The position numbers and the translations under genes are program-made. A stretch of DNA of 12,788 bases from Dechloromonas sp. (GTDB taxonomy: Bacteria > Pseudomonadota > Gammaproteobacteria > Burkholderiales > Rhodocyclaceae): assembly GCA_017302355.1 (NCBI GenBank), contig JAFLDQ010000095.1:1-12788 (forward strand), given 5' to 3'. Within the stretch, counting starts at the first letter, position 1, and each line of letters starts with the position of its first letter. The notes below the pieces were generated by a model that made no database searches, was not told the origin of the DNA, and was given only the letters and a program-made list of their open reading frames with translations. Below, one piece after another: positions 1-7,719 of the stretch.

Positions 1-285
1 TTGCTGGCGGTCCAGATCGGCATGGGCGAGAGCGTCCTGATCCTCGCCTTCGTCGTCATCATCATCGGCGGCATCGGCTCGATCCGCGGCGCGCTGGTCG
101 GCAGCCTGATCGTCGGCACGGTCGACACGCTGGGGCGAGCGCTTCTGCCGGCGCTGCTGCGCGCCGCGTTGCCGGCCGACGCGGCGGCGACGCTCGGCCC
201 GGCGCTGGCTTCGATCCTGATCTACCTGCTGATGGCGGCGATCCTCTTCTTCCGGCCGCAGGGCCTGTTTCCGGCGCGCGCCTGA
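1..285 (+). CDS. livH: Branched-chain amino-acid ABC transporter permease LivH, 3' part only
   Basis: This is the C-terminal 94 residues of an inner-membrane permease; the gene begins upstream of the window, so the TTG at base 1 is an internal codon and not a start. The fragment has the LivH-type stretch GMGESVLILAFVVIIIGGIG followed by SIRGALVGSLIVG, and a last hydrophobic segment ending FFRPQGLF, the usual end of this family. LivH pairs with LivM to form the membrane channel of a HAAT-family importer for branched-chain amino acids or related substrates. It overlaps livM by one base (TGATG), which suggests translational coupling. The periplasmic binding protein is not in the window, so the real substrate (Leu/Ile/Val, other amino acids, or aromatic or short-chain acids) cannot be fixed from sequence alone. 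Confidence 0.9.
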   Translation: MLAVQIGMGESVLILAFVVIIIGGIGSIRGALVGSLIVGTVDTLGRALLPALLRAALPADAAATLGPALASILIYLLMAAILFFRPQGLFPARA

Positions 286-1232
286 TGGCTTTCTATCGCC
301 CGGCCCGCTACCAGAAGCCGCTCGTCATCGTGCTGCTGCTGGCGCTGCTTTTCCTGCCGCCCGTGCTTGAAGCCTGGGGCCAGGCGTTCTACATCGGCTT
401 CGCCACACGTGTCCTGATCTTCGCGCTGGCCGCCAGCAGCCTCAACCTCGTGCTCGGCTTCGGCGGCATGTTTTCGCTCGGCCATGCGGCGTTCTTCGGC
501 GCCGGCGCCTATGTCGCGGCGATCTGCATGGACAACGGCTTGCGCGACGCCCTCCTCGCCTTTCCGCTGGCGATGATCGTCGCCGGACTGCTGGCGCTTG
601 TCGTCGGCGCCATCAGCCTGCGCACGCGCGGCGTCTATTTCATCATGATCACGCTGGCCTTCGCCCAGATGACCTACTACCTGTTCGTCTCGGCGCGTGT
701 TCTGGGCGGCGACGACGGATTGCCGCTGACCGGCCGGATGACGCTCGGCGGCCTCGGCCTGAACGGCGATGGCGCCCTCTTCTACATGGCGCTCGGCTGT
801 CTCGCACTGGTCATGTTCCTTCTCGGGCGCCTGGCCGACGCCCGCTTCGGCCGCACGATCCAGGCCATCCGCGAAAACGAGACGCGCATGGAAGCGCTCG
901 GCTATCCGGTGTTCCGCTACCGCCTCGTCTGCTTCGCGCTGGGCGGCGCCCTGGCCGGACTCGCCGGCGCGTTGCTGGCCAACCTGACCGGGCTGGCCAG
1001 CCCCAACCTGCTCCAGTGGACGCAGTCGGGAACGTTGCTGGTCATGGTCATCATCGGCGGCGTCGGCTATCTCTACGGTGGCCTGATCGGGGCGCTGGTG
1101 CTGCTCTGTCTCGAAGAGGCGCTGGCTGGATTCACCCTGCACTGGCACATCGGCCTCGGGCTGCTGCTGATCGGCATCGTCCTGTTCGCTCCCAGGGGAG
1201 TCGCCGCGCTGTTCGGGAAGGGCGATGGCTGA
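285..1232 (+). CDS. livM: Branched-chain amino-acid ABC transporter permease LivM
   Basis: This 315-residue polytopic inner-membrane permease is the partner of LivH. Family marks visible are the glycine-rich GMFSLGHAAFFGAGAY at residues 61-76, the RTRGVYFIMITLAFAQM segment at 113-129, and the cytoplasmic coupling loop FGRTIQAIRENETRMEALGY at about 188-207, which contacts the ATPase subunits. Hydrophobic segments run from about residue 12 to 305, and the protein ends in a typical short FAPRG-containing tail. The ATG shares one base with the livH stop, and the gene overlaps livG by 8 bases, so the four genes form one operon. Length and motifs are normal for LivM. The assignment to the family is firm; the substrate is unknown, as for the other subunits. 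Confidence 0.93.
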   Translation: MAFYRPARYQKPLVIVLLLALLFLPPVLEAWGQAFYIGFATRVLIFALAASSLNLVLGFGGMFSLGHAAFFGAGAYVAAICMDNGLRDALLAFPLAMIVAGLLALVVGAISLRTRGVYFIMITLAFAQMTYYLFVSARVLGGDDGLPLTGRMTLGGLGLNGDGALFYMALGCLALVMFLLGRLADARFGRTIQAIRENETRMEALGYPVFRYRLVCFALGGALAGLAGALLANLTGLASPNLLQWTQSGTLLVMVIIGGVGYLYGGLIGALVLLCLEEALAGFTLHWHIGLGLLLIGIVLFAPRGVAALFGKGDG

Positions 1233-1980
1233 AGCCTTGCTCGAGGTGCGTGGCCTGTCGCGCCGCTTTGCCGCGGTCGACGCGCTGAAAGGGGTCAATT
1301 TCAGCATCGACTCCGGCGAGGTCCATGGCCTGATCGGTCCCAACGGCGCCGGCAAGACGACCTTCATTCACCACGTCTGCGGCGCGCTGCGGCCGGACAG
1401 CGGCAGGGTGCATTTCGCCGGCCGTGACGTCACCCGGCTGGCGATGCACGAACGCGTTGCCGCGGGGATGGCGCGCTCGTACCAGATCAGCAACGTCTTC
1501 CGCGGCCTCTCCGCCCTCGACAACGTGGCGCTGGCCGTTCAGGGGCGGCCGGACGCCGGTGGCAGCTTCCGTTTCTGGCAGCCGGTGCGCGGCGAACGCT
1601 GGCTGTTCGACGAGGCGCGCGGTTATCTCGACCAGGTCGGCCTGGGGGGGCGCGGCGACGCGCTGGCCGGCAATCTTGCCCATGGCGAGCAGCGCGCGCT
1701 GGAACTGGCGATGGCGCTGGCGACGAAGCCGCGGCTGCTGTTGCTCGACGAGCCGATGGCCGGTACCGGCCAGGAAGAGTCGGCGCGCATGGTCGAACTG
1801 ATCGACCACCTCGCCCGCCACGTGACCATCCTGCTTGTCGAACACGACATGGACGCGGTGTTCCGGCTGGCTGACCGCATTTCGGTGCTGGTCGACGGTC
1901 GCCTGATCGCCACCGGGGCGCCAGCAGTCGTGCGCGCCGATCCGGAGGTGCGCCGGGCGTACCTCGGGGACCACCTGTGA
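1225..1980 (+). CDS. livG: Branched-chain amino-acid ABC transporter ATP-binding protein LivG
   Basis: This 251-residue cytoplasmic ATPase energises the LivHM channel. Walker A GPNGAGKT is at residues 38-45, the Q-loop glutamine at Q87 (SYQISNVF), Walker B LLLLDEP at 171-177 with catalytic E176, and the switch histidine H207 in VEHDMD. The C-terminal segment ADRISVLVDGRLIATGAPA (residues 216-234) is typical of LivG. The ABC signature reads LAHGEQ (151-156) instead of the usual LSYGEQ or LSGGQ; this variation is within what LivG proteins tolerate but is worth noting. The start codon lies within the end of livM (8-base overlap), with a purine-rich GGGAAGGG just upstream as a likely ribosome binding site. 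The stop overlaps the livF GTG start (GTGA). Confidence 0.94.
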   Translation: MAEALLEVRGLSRRFAAVDALKGVNFSIDSGEVHGLIGPNGAGKTTFIHHVCGALRPDSGRVHFAGRDVTRLAMHERVAAGMARSYQISNVFRGLSALDNVALAVQGRPDAGGSFRFWQPVRGERWLFDEARGYLDQVGLGGRGDALAGNLAHGEQRALELAMALATKPRLLLLDEPMAGTGQEESARMVELIDHLARHVTILLVEHDMDAVFRLADRISVLVDGRLIATGAPAVVRADPEVRRAYLGDHL

Positions 1981-2687
1981 GCGCCCTGCTCGAGGTCGGC
2001 GGACTGCAAGTCGCCTATGGCCCGAGCCAAGTCCTGTTCGGGCTCGATCTGGCGCTGGCTGAGGGCGCTGCGGCAACCCTGCTTGGCCGCAACGGCATGG
2101 GCAAGACGACCGCGCTGCGCGCGATCTGCGGCCTGCAGCCGGTCAAGGGCGGGACGATCCGCTTCGCCGGCGAGCGCATCGACGGCTGGCGCGCCGACTG
2201 CATCGGCCGCGCCGGCATCGCGCTGGTCCCGGAAGGCCGGCAATGTTTCCCGAATCTGACGGTCGACGAGCATCTGCTGGCCTTTTTCGCCAATCGCCGC
2301 GAGCTGCGCGAGCCGTGGACGCCGGCGCGGGTCTACGGCCTGTTTCCACGCCTCAGGGAGCGGGCGCGACACCTCGGCAACCAGCTTTCCGGCGGCGAGC
2401 AGCAGATGCTGGCGATCGGTCGCGCCCTCGTCACCAACCCGCGCCTGCTGATCCTCGACGAAGCGACCGAGGGCCTGGCGCCGCTGGTGCGCGAGGAAAT
2501 CTGGACCTGTCTGGCGCGCCTGCGTGGCGGCGGGCAGAGCATCCTCGTCGTCGACAAGTATGTGGAAAAGCTGATCGAACTCGCCGATCAGCACACCTTG
2601 ATCGAACGCGGCCGGGTCGTCTGGCAGGGAACGTCGGCCGAACTCGACGCCGATCACGGCATCTGGCACCGCTTTCTCGGCATCTGA
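1977..2687 (+). CDS. livF: Branched-chain amino-acid ABC transporter ATP-binding protein LivF
   Basis: This 236-residue protein is the second ATPase of the LivHMGF importer. Walker A GRNGMGKT is at residues 37-44, the Q-loop stretch VPEGRQCFPNLTV at about 84-96 (typical of LivF), the signature LSGGE at 137-141, and Walker B LLILDEA at 157-163 with E162. Where many ABC ATPases have a switch histidine and LivF usually reads VEQN, this protein has VVDKYVEK (191-198), so it belongs to a less common LivF subgroup. The GTG start overlaps the livG stop by 4 bases. It is the last gene of the + strand operon. Only 28 bases separate its stop from the stop of the convergent lipoprotein gene, and no hairpin with a T-run is visible there. 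Confidence 0.93.
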   Translation: MSALLEVGGLQVAYGPSQVLFGLDLALAEGAAATLLGRNGMGKTTALRAICGLQPVKGGTIRFAGERIDGWRADCIGRAGIALVPEGRQCFPNLTVDEHLLAFFANRRELREPWTPARVYGLFPRLRERARHLGNQLSGGEQQMLAIGRALVTNPRLLILDEATEGLAPLVREEIWTCLARLRGGGQSILVVDKYVEKLIELADQHTLIERGRVVWQGTSAELDADHGIWHRFLGI

Positions 2688-2715
2688 ATGGCCGGGGTTG
2701 CGTCGGCGGCGCGCC

Positions 2716-3366
2716 TCAGCGGATCAGCCCCGCCTTACGCAGCGCCTCGATGGTGACCTGGGTGAGCGCGTCCGCCTGCGAAGTCATGTCGCCGCCCGCC
2801 GACGTCGTCGCGCTGCCCGACCAGATGACCGTGCCGCTTGCCGGATCGACCAGCGAGGTGCTGGAAGCGAGGCTGCGCGTCGCCGTCGCCCCGCCGACGG
2901 GGAACGACAGCCCGATCCCGCCGACACCGAAGCCACCCCCGCGATAGCCGCCGCCGCTGCCGCCACCCAGGCCGAAACCCAGCTGTGGCCCCGGATTGAC
3001 CACGGCGAAGTCGCTGAGCGTCAGCTCGGTGCTGGCGACTGCCGTCACGCCATGGTCGCGGCCGGCCCTCGCCATCTCTTCGGGATCGGCCGCGCCGCCC
3101 GGCGGAAACCCGGGAAGCGAATAGCTGCGGATGCCGTCGACCCCGTGCCCGGCGAGCCGCGTCGCCCATTGATCCTCGCAGACGCGCCGCAGCGTGTCGT
3201 CGCGCGCCTGGCAGAGAACGAGCACCCGGCTCCCCGTGAGCGCGCCGCGGTAGGCCGGATCCTTCCACTGCGCGGTCATCTCGGTCGTCGCGCAGCCGGC
3301 GATCGCGGCGGCGGCGAGGAGCAGCGGGAGTACCCGGGACGGCAGGTTCTTGCGCGGACGTTTCAT
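2716..3366 (-). CDS. Glycine-rich predicted lipoprotein of unknown function
   Basis: I cannot assign a function. The 216-residue product has a basic start (MKRPRK), a hydrophobic stretch at residues 12-23 and a lipobox AIAGC with C25 as the lipidated cysteine. The next residues (ATTEM) contain no Asp at +2, so sorting to the outer membrane is expected. The first mature part (about 30-85, with TAQWKDPAYRG and a VLVLCQA strand) resembles a recurring class of proteobacterial hypothetical lipoproteins, but I know no name for it. Residues 127-160 are very glycine-rich, and the C-terminal part (165-216) has SLVDPASGTVIWSG, suggesting a beta-rich fold. The ATG at 3364-3366 is preceded by GAGGT six bases upstream, which supports this start. 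It lies 130 bases after queE on the same strand, so it may have its own promoter. Confidence 0.75.
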   Translation of the reverse strand: MKRPRKNLPSRVLPLLLAAAAIAGCATTEMTAQWKDPAYRGALTGSRVLVLCQARDDTLRRVCEDQWATRLAGHGVDGIRSYSLPGFPPGGAADPEEMARAGRDHGVTAVASTELTLSDFAVVNPGPQLGFGLGGGSGGGYRGGGFGVGGIGLSFPVGGATATRSLASSTSLVDPASGTVIWSGSATTSAGGDMTSQADALTQVTIEALRKAGLIR

Positions 3367-3496
3367 CGGTTGACCTCGGTTGAGCGCGGGCGGGAAGGGC
3401 GAACGTGCGACAAGTTTCCGGGATTCGTGCGGCCGGCGTCAATCGCTGCCCCCGCCATCCTGCCGCCAACGACCTTGCGGTTGACGACCCGGGAGT

Positions 3497-4135
3497 TCAT
3501 TTGCCCTGCGCCCCGCCCCACAGCAACTTGTGCAGCTGCAACTGAAAGCGGACGTTGAGACCGTCCTCGAGGATCCAGTCGGCGAGCGCCGCCGGGTCGA
3601 CCAATCCCTGCGCCGGCGACAGCAGGACCGCGCACCGGGCGTCCAGCCGGCGCTCGTGGATCGCTTCGCGCGCCCACTCGTAGTCGGCACGCGAGGCGAC
3701 GACGATCTTGATCTCGTCGCGCGCGGTGAGCAGGGCCAGGTTCTCCCAGCGGTTCCTGGCGCACTCGCCGGAATCGGGCGCCTTGAGGTCCATGACCCGC
3801 GCCACGCGCGGGTCGACCCCGGCGATGTCGAGAGCGCCCGAGGTTTCCAGCGAAACCTCGTAGCCGGCGTCGCACAGCGCGCTCAGCAAGGGCAGACATT
3901 CCTTCTGCGCCAGCGGTTCGCCGCCGGTGACGCAGATCTGGCGGGCCGGGTATTTGGCGACCTCGGCCAGCACCGACTCGATGCTCGACGGCTCGCCGCC
4001 GCCGAAGCTGTAGGTCGTGTCGCACCAGACGCAGCGCAGCGGGCAACCGGTCAGCCGCACGAACACCGTCGGCAGGCCGGCGCGCGCGGCTTCACCCTGC
4101 AGCGAGAAGAAGATCTCGGTGAGGCGCAGCGCCAA
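3497..4135 (-). CDS. queE: 7-carboxy-7-deazaguanine synthase QueE (radical SAM)
   Basis: QueE converts 6-carboxy-tetrahydropterin to 7-carboxy-7-deazaguanine in the pathway to preQ0 and queuosine. The 212-residue product has the radical-SAM cluster motif CPLRCVWC (C31, C35, C38; CX3CX2C), a substrate-binding start FFSLQGEA at 9-16 (usually ending GEG), and GGEP at 71-74 for SAM binding. It uses a TTG start only three bases after the cpoB stop. This start is chosen because the family begins a few residues before the LQGE motif and no ATG or GTG lies nearby. It is therefore probably translated by coupling to the tol-pal operon. queE after cpoB is a known arrangement in proteobacteria, often followed by queC; here queC is absent and a lipoprotein gene follows. 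Confidence 0.93.
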   Translation of the reverse strand: MALRLTEIFFSLQGEAARAGLPTVFVRLTGCPLRCVWCDTTYSFGGGEPSSIESVLAEVAKYPARQICVTGGEPLAQKECLPLLSALCDAGYEVSLETSGALDIAGVDPRVARVMDLKAPDSGECARNRWENLALLTARDEIKIVVASRADYEWAREAIHERRLDARCAVLLSPAQGLVDPAALADWILEDGLNVRFQLQLHKLLWGGAQGK

Positions 4136-4138
4136 CGG

Positions 4139-4891
4139 CTACTTCTTCTTCAGGCGATCCCGGGCGGTATCGGCGGCCTGCGAATTGGGGTACTTGGCGA
4201 CCACGGTTTCCAGCGAGCGCTTCGCCGCCGCCGCGTTGCCCATCTCCTGCTGGCAGTTGGCCATCGCCAGCCAGGCATCGCCCGCCTTCGGGCTGTCGGC
4301 GAACTTCGTCGTCAGCACCGAGTACGCTTCGATGGCCTTCGGGCAGTTGCGCTGGGCGACCCAGGCATTGCCTAGCCAGAGCTGGGCGTTGGGCGCCAGC
4401 GTGCTGTCCGGGTGCTTCTGGACGAAGGCGGAGAAACCCCAGGCCGCTTCCTTGTGCTTGCCGGCCTTGAAGTTGTTCAGGGCCGCCTCGTAATCGCGGT
4501 TCTCGCGCGCCGGGTCGGCGCCGCCCTGCGCGCCGGCGCCGGAATTGGCCGTTTTTTCGCCGTCGACCGCAGCCGCCCCGCCACCCTGGGGCTCGAACTT
4601 GCGCAGACGGGTGTCGAGGTCGAGATAGAAGTCCTGCTGCCGCTTCCTGGCCGTCTCCAGCTCGTAGGTCAGGGTCTCGACCTGGCCGCGCAGGCGGGCG
4701 ATTTCTTCCGACTGCCGCTGCAGCTGGTTGGCCAGATCGAGCTGGGACTTGCCCAGCTGGTCGACGCGCGCCTCGGTCTTGATCCGGTGATCGTTGATCT
4801 GGCGGCGCGCCTCGTCGTCGTCGAAGAGGCCGGCCTGGGCGTGCGAGGCGCCCAGCGCCGCGATCAGGAGGACGATGCGGGCGCGGCGCAT
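4139..4891 (-). CDS. cpoB: Tol-Pal system coordinator CpoB (YbgF)
   Basis: This is the periplasmic protein that links Tol-Pal to cell-wall synthesis at the division site (in E. coli it works with PBP1B and TolA). The 250-residue product has a signal peptide (residues 1-20, cleavage after AQA) and a coiled coil from about 27 to 98, through which the family trimerises, ending in the conserved QQDFYLDLDTRLRKF. A Gly/Ala-rich linker covers 102-128. The C-terminal TPR domain at about 131-248 has three repeats (for example AQLWLGNAWVAQ and AWLAMANCQQEMG). Two cysteines, C183 and C213, sit in the TPR domain and could be paired, but this is speculation. The ATG lies three bases after the pal stop, and the stop lies three bases before queE. 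Confidence 0.93.
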   Translation of the reverse strand: MRRARIVLLIAALGASHAQAGLFDDDEARRQINDHRIKTEARVDQLGKSQLDLANQLQRQSEEIARLRGQVETLTYELETARKRQQDFYLDLDTRLRKFEPQGGGAAAVDGEKTANSGAGAQGGADPARENRDYEAALNNFKAGKHKEAAWGFSAFVQKHPDSTLAPNAQLWLGNAWVAQRNCPKAIEAYSVLTTKFADSPKAGDAWLAMANCQQEMGNAAAAKRSLETVVAKYPNSQAADTARDRLKKK

Positions 4892-4894
4892 GGC

Positions 4895-5431
4895 TCAGAA
4901 CTCGCCGCGGCCGTCGGGAGCGCGGTAGAGGATGTCGGCGCGGCGATTCTCGGCCCAGGCGGCTTCGTCGTGGCCCGGATTCTTCGGCTTTTCCTCGCCG
5001 AGGCTGACCGATTCGACCTGATCTTCCTTGGCGCCCAGCGTGACCAGCGAACGCTTGACCGCGTCGGAACGCTTCTGGCCGAGCGACAGGTTGTACTCGC
5101 GGCTGCCGCGTTCGTCGGTGTTGCCCTGGATCAGCACCTTGAAGCCGCGATTGGCGACCAGGTACTTGGCGTGGGCGGCGACCAGATCCTGGTATTCCGG
5201 CTTGACGTCGTACTTGTCGAGGTCGAAGTAGATGCTGCGCTGCGACAGCTGGCTCTTGGGGTCGGTCAGTTCGCGCGGCAGGCCGCGCGAGTCGAGACCG
5301 CCGGCGGTGACCGGCGTGACGCCGGAGCCGCCGCGCGAGTCGACCGGCGCGCCGGAAGTCTCGTCGACCGGAGTGGAACTGCAGCCGGCGAGCAGGGCGG
5401 CGAGCAGGGCGGGAATGAGAAGTTTCTTCAT
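4895..5431 (-). CDS. pal: Peptidoglycan-associated lipoprotein Pal
   Basis: Pal anchors the outer membrane to peptidoglycan and is mobilised by TolB and TolA at the septum. The 178-residue product has a lipoprotein signal with lipobox LLAGC (C17) followed by SS, consistent with outer-membrane sorting. A Pro/Gly/Ser-rich tether covers about 20-60. The OmpA-like domain from about 64 to 172 carries IYFDLDKYDV (67-76), the peptidoglycan-binding GNTDERGSREYNLSLGQKR (103-121) and AENRRADI (160-167). The start is well supported by GGAG about seven bases upstream of the ATG. It lies 18 bases after the tolB stop and 3 bases before cpoB. Length and motifs are normal. Confidence 0.97.
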   Translation of the reverse strand: MKKLLIPALLAALLAGCSSTPVDETSGAPVDSRGGSGVTPVTAGGLDSRGLPRELTDPKSQLSQRSIYFDLDKYDVKPEYQDLVAAHAKYLVANRGFKVLIQGNTDERGSREYNLSLGQKRSDAVKRSLVTLGAKEDQVESVSLGEEKPKNPGHDEAAWAENRRADILYRAPDGRGEF

Positions 5432-5449
5432 GGGTTTCTCCGTTGAGGG

Positions 5450-6736
5450 TTATTGATTGAAGGGGCCCCAGGCCGGTTCGCGGACATCGCCGGCCGCGAT
5501 CGAGAGGCGCTGCTTGATCCGCCCGTCGGTGGAAACGGCGGACAGGACGCCGCGCCCGCCGATTTCCGTGGCGATCAGGACCATGCGGCTGTTGGGGGCG
5601 AAACTCGGGGATTCGTCCTTGTGCGAATCGGTGAGGATCTGCACCTGCTTGCTGGCGAGATCCATCACGGCAAGCTGGAAGCGGCCGTCGCGGCGGCTGA
5701 TGAAGGCCAGGCTCTTGCCGTCCGGCGACGGGCGCGGCGAGACGTTGTAGCTGCCCTCGAAGGTGATGCGCTGGGCGTCGCCGCCGTTGGCGCCCATCCG
5801 GTAGATCTGCGGGCTGCCGCCGCGATCGGAGGTGAAATAGATGCTGCCGCCATCCGGCGAGTAGCGCGGTTCGGTATCGATGCCGGCCGACTGGGTCAGG
5901 CGCTGGACGCCGGTGCCGTCGGCATTGACCACGTAGATCTGCGAGTTGCCATCCTTGGACAGGACGACCGCGAGGCGGCGGCCGTCCGGCGACCAGGCCG
6001 GCGCCGAGTTCGAGCCCTTGAAATTGGCGACCACCTGACGCTGGCCGGAAGCCAGCGAATGGACGTAGATCACCGGCTTCTTCTTCTCGAACGAGACATA
6101 GGCCAGGCGGGAGCCATCGGGCGACCAGACCGGCGAAATGATCGGCTCCTTGGAAGTCAGCGCGGTTGCCGCGCCCTGCCCGTCAGCATCGGCGATCTGC
6201 AGCTTGAACTGGCCGCCCGACTTGACGACATAGGCGACGCGCGTCGAGAAGACGCCCTTCTCGCCGGTCAGCTTTTCGTAGATGTAGTCGGCGATGCGGT
6301 GGCCGGCGGCGCGCAACTGGTCGTTGCCGGTCACGTAGACCGCGCCGCCGAGCGCCGCCTGCTTTTGTGTGTCATAGAGGCGGAAGCGCGCTTCCATGCG
6401 CCCGTTGGCGCCCCGCGCCAGGCTGCCGGCGGCCAGCGCGTCGGCGCCGCGACCCTTCCAGTCGCCGAAGTTGACCGGCGAATTCTCGTCGAGCGGGGCG
6501 CCGCCCGGGTCGACCAGCTTGAACAGTCCGCTGCGTTCCAGGTCGGCGCGTATCGTCGCGGTGACCACCTGGGCGGCGGCCGGATCGCCGGCGAAGTTGG
6601 CGATCGCCACCGGGATCCGGTTGGCGCCGGCGCCGGTGATTTCGATCGACAACTGCGCATGGGCCAGCGTCGCGGCCAGCAGCGACAGGAAAACGAGGAT
6701 CTTGTGGAAAATCTGGGGCATGAGGGTCATCTTCAT
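5450..6736 (-). CDS. tolB: Tol-Pal system periplasmic protein TolB
   Basis: TolB is the soluble periplasmic partner that binds Pal and, through its N-terminus, TolA. The 428-residue precursor has a signal peptide ending AHA at residue 27, so the mature protein would begin QLSIEIT, in the place of the TolA-binding TolB box. An alpha/beta domain covers about 35-160. A beta-propeller from about 165 to 428 shows repeated blade motifs: [12 protein letters not shown] (204-215), [11 protein letters not shown] (248-258), [13 protein letters not shown] (292-304), [11 protein letters not shown] (337-347) and the degenerate [12 protein letters not shown] (379-390). Methionines 1, 3 and 6 are all possible starts; no strong ribosome site separates them, and all leave a working signal peptide. 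It lies 17 bases after the tolA stop. Confidence 0.96.
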   Translation of the reverse strand: MKMTLMPQIFHKILVFLSLLAATLAHAQLSIEITGAGANRIPVAIANFAGDPAAAQVVTATIRADLERSGLFKLVDPGGAPLDENSPVNFGDWKGRGADALAAGSLARGANGRMEARFRLYDTQKQAALGGAVYVTGNDQLRAAGHRIADYIYEKLTGEKGVFSTRVAYVVKSGGQFKLQIADADGQGAATALTSKEPIISPVWSPDGSRLAYVSFEKKKPVIYVHSLASGQRQVVANFKGSNSAPAWSPDGRRLAVVLSKDGNSQIYVVNADGTGVQRLTQSAGIDTEPRYSPDGGSIYFTSDRGGSPQIYRMGANGGDAQRITFEGSYNVSPRPSPDGKSLAFISRRDGRFQLAVMDLASKQVQILTDSHKDESPSFAPNSRMVLIATEIGGRGVLSAVSTDGRIKQRLSIAAGDVREPAWGPFNQ

Positions 6737-6753
6737 CGGGAATTCACGCGATT

Positions 6754-7719
6754 CTACTCTTCAAATGGCCTGTACTTGATCTCCAGCGTGCGCTGAAACA
6801 ACGCGGGATCGGGTGGATCGGGCAGCGGCGAGGATTTCTTGATCGCGCGCTCGATCGCCGAGTCGAGGGCGGGACTGCCGCTCGAGCGCTTGAGCCGGAC
6901 GTTGAGTATCTCGCCGCCGGGCAGTTGCTCGACCACGAAAACCGCTTCCGGGTTCCCCTGGATGTTCGGTGGTAACACGATGTTGCCGCGGACCTTGACG
7001 CGGATCTTCGACACGTATTCCTCCATGCCGCGCTTGCTCGCCGCCGCCCGCTGCGCTACCTCGGCGCCCGCGGCGCTGGCCATCTGCTGCGCGCTTGCAT
7101 TCGGGCGGCTCCTGAGCTGCGCCGTTTCGCTGGCCAGCTCCTTGCTGAAATCGGGCACGCGGGGCTCGGGCTTCCTCGCCTCCGGTTGCGGCTCGGCTTT
7201 CCTGGGCTCCGCCTTGGCTTCCGGCTTTTTCGCTTCCGGCTTGGGCTCGGGTTTCTTCGCTTCCGGCTTCGGCTCGGGTTTCTTCGGTTCCGGCTTGGGC
7301 TCGGGCTTTTTCGGTTCGGGTTCCGGCTTCTTCGGTTCCGGCTTGGGCGGCTTCTTCTCTTCCTTGATCGCGATGTCCGGCTTCCTGGGCGGCGGCGGCT
7401 CGGGTTTCGGCTCGACCTTGGGCTGCGGCTTTGGTTCGGGCTTGGGTTCGGGCTTGGGTTCGGGCTTTGGCTCGGGCTTTGGCTCGGGTTTCGGTTCAGG
7501 TCTGGGTTCGGGCTTGACTTCCTGCGGCGGGGGCGGTGGCGGGGCTGCCTGGACGGCAGGCGCGGGCCGGCTCGACCACAACTCGACCGCGACCACATCC
7601 GGCTGGCTGCGTTTCCACTGCACGCCGAGAAAGAGCGCGGCGATCAGCCCGGCGTGCACCAGGATGGTGAACGCCAGGGCCTTGTTTCTGCCGGGCTCCG
7701 CGACCTTTTCCGGGATCAT
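6754..7719 (-). CDS. tolA: Tol-Pal system inner-membrane linker protein TolA, with Pro/Glu/Lys repeats
   Basis: TolA spans the periplasm and passes TolQR energy to TolB and Pal. The 321-residue product has one transmembrane anchor at about residues 14-35 with the conserved SHLxxH-like face reading TILVHAG. A long low-complexity linker covers about 58-188, and a TonB/TolA-type C-terminal domain about 225-321 ([19 protein letters not shown], then [21 protein letters not shown]). In E. coli the linker is an Ala/Lys/Glu-rich long helix; here it is proline-rich (PEPK and KKPEPKPEA units), more like TonB, and should be extended polyproline instead of helical. Only about residues 190-235 look helical. 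Identity as TolA rests on the position between tolR and tolB and on the C-terminal domain. The start overlaps the tolR stop (ATGA). Confidence 0.93.
   Translation of the reverse strand: MIPEKVAEPGRNKALAFTILVHAGLIAALFLGVQWKRSQPDVVAVELWSSRPAPAVQAAPPPPPPQEVKPEPRPEPKPEPKPEPKPEPKPEPKPEPKPQPKVEPKPEPPPPRKPDIAIKEEKKPPKPEPKKPEPEPKKPEPKPEPKKPEPKPEAKKPEPKPEAKKPEAKAEPRKAEPQPEARKPEPRVPDFSKELASETAQLRSRPNASAQQMASAAGAEVAQRAAASKRGMEEYVSKIRVKVRGNIVLPPNIQGNPEAVFVVEQLPGGEILNVRLKRSSGSPALDSAIERAIKKSSPLPDPPDPALFQRTLEIKYRPFEE
7159..7332 (-). repeat. 27-bp degenerate tandem repeat in tolA (KKPEPKPEA units)
   Basis: The second half of the TolA linker (residues 130-187) is built from about six units of nine residues with consensus KKPEPKPE(P/A). 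The first unit is shortened to seven residues, and the last ones decay to RKAEPQPEA and RKPEPR. At DNA level this is a 27-base period, distinct from the 12-base array upstream; the middle three units are most alike. It keeps the reading frame throughout. Confidence 0.85.
7429..7512 (-). repeat. 12-bp tandem repeat in tolA (seven PEPK/PEPR units)
   Basis: Seven consecutive 12-base units, read on the + strand as variants of CTTGGGTTCGGG, lie in register with the codons and encode PEPK or PEPR (tolA residues 70-97). Two units are identical and the rest differ at one to three, mostly synonymous, bases. The array could gain or lose units by slippage or unequal crossing-over without breaking the frame. 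Confidence 0.9.

Noticed and set aside
2688..2715. Terminator between convergent livF and the lipoprotein gene
   Set aside because: Only 28 bases are available and no stable stem with a T-run was found on either strand.
3414..3442. Possible promoter for the lipoprotein gene (TTGACG and GGAAAC, 17-base spacer, - strand)
   Set aside because: The -35 is good but the -10 is poor, so a promoter is plausible in this 130-base gap but cannot be supported from sequence alone.
2735..3469. Longer - strand frame overlapping the lipoprotein gene
   Set aside because: It lacks a signal peptide and has an Arg-rich composition; the lipoprotein frame has a lipobox and a good ribosome site.
4017..4493. A + strand frame of 158 codons over queE and cpoB
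   Set aside because: It is antisense to both genes and shows no domain or ribosome site.
5453..6796. A 447-codon open frame on the + strand over tolB
   Set aside because: It is the mirror frame of tolB; the composition is rich in Arg, Ala, Gly and Asp with no recognisable motif.
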